Notes under the pieces: model-generated
Database searches by the model: none
Seen by the model: the letters and a program-made list of their open reading frames with translations, nothing else
Told to the model about the DNA's origin: nothing
From: Woeseiaceae bacterium
Lineage (GTDB): Bacteria > Pseudomonadota > Gammaproteobacteria > Steroidobacterales > Woeseiaceae
Length of the DNA stretch: 64,000 bases
Reading direction: 5' to 3'
Assembly (NCBI GenBank): GCA_021773135.1
Contig: JAJFKP010000045.1
Coordinates: 1-64,000 of the forward strand
Program-made: the position numbers and the translations under genes
Part shown: positions 60,777-64,000 of the stretch, one piece after another
Numbering within the stretch: position 1 is the stretch's first letter
Layout of the letters: every line of letters starts with the position of its first letter

Positions 60777-61943
60777 CTAGGAGATCATCACCGTTCGCGG
60801 AAACTGCGCATAGTTCTCCCACCTGGACGGTTTTTCCGGCATCTCGTCCACAGTCGCCTGAACCTTGCCGTTGATGTCTGTTACGCGCGAAACGAGCGTG
60901 TGTTCGCCCGGGGTCGCACCATCCCAATCGAGATAAAACAGTTTCCAGGAGTACTGTGACGATTCTGGATCGATCTGCGCTGCACGCCACGGCCCGTTGT
61001 CGATCTTGACCTCAACCGATTCGAGCGGCGTACCATCATTGAGTACGAAACCGGTTATCCGGTGGCTACCGTCGCGGCGTGTCACGCGAATTATGGAAGA
61101 CTTGAGCTGGATTCTGGTGACCGAGCGCTCGTCCCAACGCTCAACGCCGCCGACGTCAATCTTGCTCAATGTCACATAGTCCCGCGCCATGAAACGACCC
61201 ATGTAGCGGCGATCCTGGACGTGAATGTGTTCCAGCCATTTGACATTCGCAATGCCATACCAGCCGGGCACGATCAGCCGCACCGGCGCGCCGTGATACA
61301 CAGGCAAAGGGACGCCGTTCATCTCATAGGCAATAATGACTTCAGATCGCATAGCATCATCTATGTGCATGCTGCGCGCGAATGCCTGCTCGACGTCGGT
61401 CGCGCGAATATTCTCAGCGCCCATATCCGCACCGTAAAAGACGACCTCGATCCCGGCGTCCTGGGCCCCCGCATCCCGCAACACGTCGTTTAAGCGAACG
61501 CCGCCCCATTTCGCATTGCCAATTAAGCCGTGAAAGATATTGTGTACGTTGCCACCACATTCGAAACCGGCATCAATTTCAACTTTGTCCCGGCTCTTCA
61601 GTTCGGCCAGCGAAAACTCCAGCGGGCGATCCACCAGGCCGGTGATGCGCAAACGGTAGTCATCTACAGGTATCTGCGGCTGACCATAGTGCTGTACAAC
61701 ATAAAAATCGTCATTCGACGTATAAAAAGAATCGATATAGCGTGTATCAAGGAAGTGAGTTGCGTCAGCTGCCTTCGGCGCCACGGCGTAGCCATCGGGC
61801 ACATCGGTAAATGGCACCAGTTCCTCGCCTTGCGCAAGCGCGAGCTTCGACCAGAACGGCATGCCGGCTGTCGCCGCGACTCCCCCAAGCGCCAGGCCAT
61901 TTTTGAGTACTTCACGACGATCTGTTTGATGTTCATCAGACAT
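60777..61943 (-). CDS. Tat-exported sulfite-oxidase-family molybdoenzyme
   Basis: A 388-residue protein with a twin-arginine signal (D-R-R-E-V-L-K). The molybdopterin-binding region has F-E-C-G-G-N where sulfite oxidases have a Cys ligand followed by A/S-G-N; the C-terminal Mo-co dimerisation domain starts near residue 265. Family members oxidise sulfite or reduce oxidised methionine. Sulfite oxidation would suit the sulfinate products of the thiol dioxygenase operon, but that is inference. Convergent with the methyltransferase gene. Confidence 0.9.
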   Translation of the reverse strand: MSDEHQTDRREVLKNGLALGGVAATAGMPFWSKLALAQGEELVPFTDVPDGYAVAPKAADATHFLDTRYIDSFYTSNDDFYVVQHYGQPQIPVDDYRLRITGLVDRPLEFSLAELKSRDKVEIDAGFECGGNVHNIFHGLIGNAKWGGVRLNDVLRDAGAQDAGIEVVFYGADMGAENIRATDVEQAFARSMHIDDAMRSEVIIAYEMNGVPLPVYHGAPVRLIVPGWYGIANVKWLEHIHVQDRRYMGRFMARDYVTLSKIDVGGVERWDERSVTRIQLKSSIIRVTRRDGSHRITGFVLNDGTPLESVEVKIDNGPWRAAQIDPESSQYSWKLFYLDWDGATPGEHTLVSRVTDINGKVQATVDEMPEKPSRWENYAQFPRTVMIS

Positions 61944-62122
61944 GCTTTGTAATCCCCTTGGTCGATTTCTTGATTATTACTATAGCGGAAGATTATTCGC
62001 TGCCGTGGCGGCGGCGTCAAATCAGGCGACCCACTCAACAGCGAGTTGCGGCCAGCAGAGCCTTCTTTCCGCCGTCGTGCCTGTGTCAGAATGTAATTGA
62101 GACAATTTTCAAGGTGCACATT

Positions 62123-63529
62123 ATGGACAACAGTTTCCCGGGACCCAAAACGCGCGCTGCACTGGAACGCGGTATTCCGCTGTTCAAGAACGGCCTGCGG
62201 TTTGATGCTGAAATGGAGCGCGCGGGTCAGCGCGGCTTTCGCCCGGTTCGCCAGATTGTCATCGACAAGGCCGAGGGCGACTTTGTCTGGGACCTGGACG
62301 GCAAACGCTACATCGACTTCCAGAACGGCTGGGCAACCAACCCGCTCGGCAACTGTCACCGGGAAATTCTCGAAGCAGTCGAAATCGCCAACCGCCGCTT
62401 TGGTTTTCACTACGACCATCCACTGCGTTACGACCTGGCCGAACTGCTGGCAGCAACAATGCCGGGCAATGCTTTGCCGCGAACAAACTACGAAGTCTCG
62501 GGAACCGAGGCGGCGGAAGCTGCCGTGCATCTCGCGCTCACCTACACAAAAAGACGTTACATCATTACTTTCAGCGCGTCCTACCACGGCATGGGGCTTG
62601 GCACAAAAGTGCTTAGCGGTCTCGATGGCGACTACGGCACCTACCTCGAAGGCTGGGGCGGCGGCGTAATCAAGGCGCCTTATCCCTACAGCGAGCGAAT
62701 TCCGGCCGGTATGAGTGAAGAGCAGTACACCGAATACTGCCTGTGGTACCTGGATAACCACATTCCGACGAGTATTGCGGCACGCGACAACATCGCCGGC
62801 ATACTCATCGAACCCGGCCTCGCCGAAGGTGGCAACTGGATTCCGTCGACGCGATTTCTGCAGGGTATCCGCGAGGTCTGTGACAAGAATGACTGGCTGA
62901 TGATCTCTGATGAAGTGCTGACCGGCCTGGGGCGTACGGGACGGATGTGGGGCATCGAGCACTATGACGTCGTGCCCGACATTCTCGTGTATGGCAAAAA
63001 CCTCTCTGGCGGAATTGCTCCGCTGTGTGGCATCTCGGCGCGTGACGAAATCATGGGCGACAACACCGATTTCCTGTCGGGCTCGACATTTGCCGGGACG
63101 CCTGCCGGGTGTGCAGCGGCGATTCGAACATTGCAGATTTTCGAACGCGACCACATCGTGGCGCATGCAAAGCGCCTCGGCAATATTGCGGCCGGCATCA
63201 TGGCTAAATGGGAAAAGTACAGCATCGTTCGCCAGGCGCGTGGCAACGGGTTACTGCTCGGCGCGAGCTTCGGCAAACCCGGGTTTGCCGGGGCCGATGA
63301 AAAAGACTGGTGGACCGCTCGCGCTGTGCGCGGAAAAATGCTCGAGAACGGCGTCTGGGCGATTTCGGATCATGAGGACACGATCCGCCTGTATCCCGCG
63401 TTGAACATGGATGAATCGGTGCTTCGTGAAGGACTGCAGATCATGGAAGATGCGATCCGGCACGTCGAAAAACACGGTCATTCCGAGGGCGACGCGGTGG
63501 CCTATCCCAGTGGCGTTGCTGGTTTCTAG
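62123..63529 (+). CDS. Class III aminotransferase, PLP-dependent
   Basis: A 468-residue enzyme. The PLP lysine is in V-Y-G-K-N-L-S-G-G-I; the S-G-T-E-A-A-E-A-A segment, S-D-E-V-L-T-G-L-G-R and F-A-G-T-P motifs are present. ATG 62123 has aaggtg upstream and replaces a longer frame to 61958 that lacks family sequence. Members transaminate omega- or alpha-amino groups of amines and amino acids. The APC permease gene starts 9 nt later, which suggests uptake and deamination of the same compound. Confidence 0.93.
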   Translation: MDNSFPGPKTRAALERGIPLFKNGLRFDAEMERAGQRGFRPVRQIVIDKAEGDFVWDLDGKRYIDFQNGWATNPLGNCHREILEAVEIANRRFGFHYDHPLRYDLAELLAATMPGNALPRTNYEVSGTEAAEAAVHLALTYTKRRYIITFSASYHGMGLGTKVLSGLDGDYGTYLEGWGGGVIKAPYPYSERIPAGMSEEQYTEYCLWYLDNHIPTSIAARDNIAGILIEPGLAEGGNWIPSTRFLQGIREVCDKNDWLMISDEVLTGLGRTGRMWGIEHYDVVPDILVYGKNLSGGIAPLCGISARDEIMGDNTDFLSGSTFAGTPAGCAAAIRTLQIFERDHIVAHAKRLGNIAAGIMAKWEKYSIVRQARGNGLLLGASFGKPGFAGADEKDWWTARAVRGKMLENGVWAISDHEDTIRLYPALNMDESVLREGLQIMEDAIRHVEKHGHSEGDAVAYPSGVAGF

Positions 63530-63538
63530 ACGTTTAAC

Positions 63539-64000
63539 GTGACCGGCGACCGGCATGCGTTACCAAAAAGATTTGTAATAGCAGTTACTGTTGGCGGCGT
63601 CATTGGGCTCGGCATATTGCGCGGTCCCGGGGAAATCGCGGAAGTTGTACGTGATCCTGCTTTGTATCTCGCGCTTTGGCTGGTTGCCGGGATTTTCGTA
63701 CTGCTAAGTACGGTGGTTTCCGCTGAACTGGTCGGCATGACGCCTCGATCCGGCGGTTTTTACGCATTGATCAGACGTGCGTACGGCCCTTACGCCGGAT
63801 TCCTGATCGGTTGGGCCGACTGGCTGACCTACGCCGCCGACCTTGCGCTGAAGGCAGTCGTCATTACCGAGTTCGCTGCCATCCTGCTTCCTGGCATTGC
63901 GACCTTCAGTACGGGTCTCGCGATTGCGGTAACCACCGTCTTCGCAGGCATTCAGCTGCGCGGCGTCGCACTGGGGGCCCTGATCCAGGAAATCGCAACG
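63539..64000 (+). CDS. APC-family amino-acid permease, N-terminal part only
   Basis: The first 154 residues of a membrane transporter; the rest lies outside the window. The start of TM1 reads V-T-V-G-G-V-I-G-L-G-I-L-R-G-P, the APC substrate-binding loop, followed by helices with E-L-V-G-M-x-P-R-S-G-G-F-Y and G-W-A-D-W-L. GTG start. It probably takes up an amino acid or amine for the preceding aminotransferase. Confidence 0.88.
   Translation, partial: MTGDRHALPKRFVIAVTVGGVIGLGILRGPGEIAEVVRDPALYLALWLVAGIFVLLSTVVSAELVGMTPRSGGFYALIRRAYGPYAGFLIGWADWLTYAADLALKAVVITEFAAILLPGIATFSTGLAIAVTTVFAGIQLRGVALGALIQEIAT

Noticed and set aside
61664-63166. 500-codon open frame antisense to the aminotransferase and the molybdoenzyme start
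   Set aside because: Shadow of high-GC coding DNA; product is basic, lacks motifs and overlaps two well-supported genes.
1-64000. CRISPR arrays, rRNA genes, insertion sequences, prophage genes
   Set aside because: None seen: no regularly spaced repeats, no transposase, integrase or phage structural frames; selC is the only tRNA recognised.

Overview
The window is gene-dense chromosomal DNA of moderate-to-high GC from a Gram-negative bacterium. Outer-membrane receptors, lipoproteins, TonB and OmpA domains, a TorF-type porin, an HdfR-like LysR regulator and E. coli-like SelA, SelB, SelD and tRNA-Sec all point to Gammaproteobacteria, and the class D-like sortase and TonB receptor suit a free-living, probably marine lineage. 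The taxon is inferred from familiarity of families, not from a marker gene. No rRNA, CRISPR array, transposase or phage gene was seen.

The most striking region is 17.9-26.3 kb, a compact selenocysteine module. selA and selB overlap by 4 nt and selC (tRNA-Sec, anticodon TCA) follows 7 nt after selB; selD lies 3.4 kb further on, behind ppa. Between selC and selD are two divergently transcribed genes, each interrupted by one in-frame TGA exactly where homologous redox enzymes have an active-site cysteine: a redoxin-fold lipoprotein (Sec112 in a U-x-x-C motif) and a two-part AhpD-like protein (Sec249 in a C-x-x-U-x3-H motif). Each TGA is followed at the right distance by a small hairpin resembling a bacterial SECIS. 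The tRNA-Sec appears to have a 12-bp (7/5) rather than 13-bp (8/5) acceptor/T helix.

3.6-11.1 kb looks like an organosulfur block: an MddA-like thiol methyltransferase, then a one-strand operon of a tripartite tricarboxylate-type transporter (TctC, TctB, TctA), a cupin thiol dioxygenase, a four-rhodanese-domain protein with only one catalytic cysteine, and a cystathionine beta-lyase-like enzyme. 11.2-17.7 kb holds envelope and signalling proteins (coiled-coil protein, DAHL-type histidine kinase, double-receiver response regulator, TonB C-terminal protein). 26.4-34.2 kb carries a sulfatase, an ECF sigma factor translationally coupled to a Ser/Thr kinase-TPR protein, a TorF-like porin and two EamA exporters.

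34.6-45 kb has two blocks. One is an ion-homeostasis set (DUF21/CNNM protein, MscS channel, CorA, and a RimK-type ATP-grasp ligase fused to a TrkA-C domain). The other is a long minus-strand envelope operon running from an OmpA/DUF4398-type protein through two lipoproteins to a sortase and a small exported protein ending in an LPKTA sorting-signal-like tail: a sortase with its presumed substrate in a Gram-negative. 46-51.3 kb holds an exported amidohydrolase, a PepSY protein and a DUF2946-TonB receptor pair around Fur-box-like sites; methionine-rich stretches in the receptor suggest copper as a possible substrate. 51.4-64 kb is a mix of metabolic genes: an exported MSOX-like flavoprotein, ArsR/SRPBCC/DUF4287 operon, metallo-beta-lactamase-fold lipoprotein, CIA30 protein, DUF1295 membrane enzyme, crotonase, exported methyltransferase, Tat-exported sulfite-oxidase-like molybdoenzyme, class III aminotransferase and the start of an APC permease. 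Genes at both edges are cut by the window.
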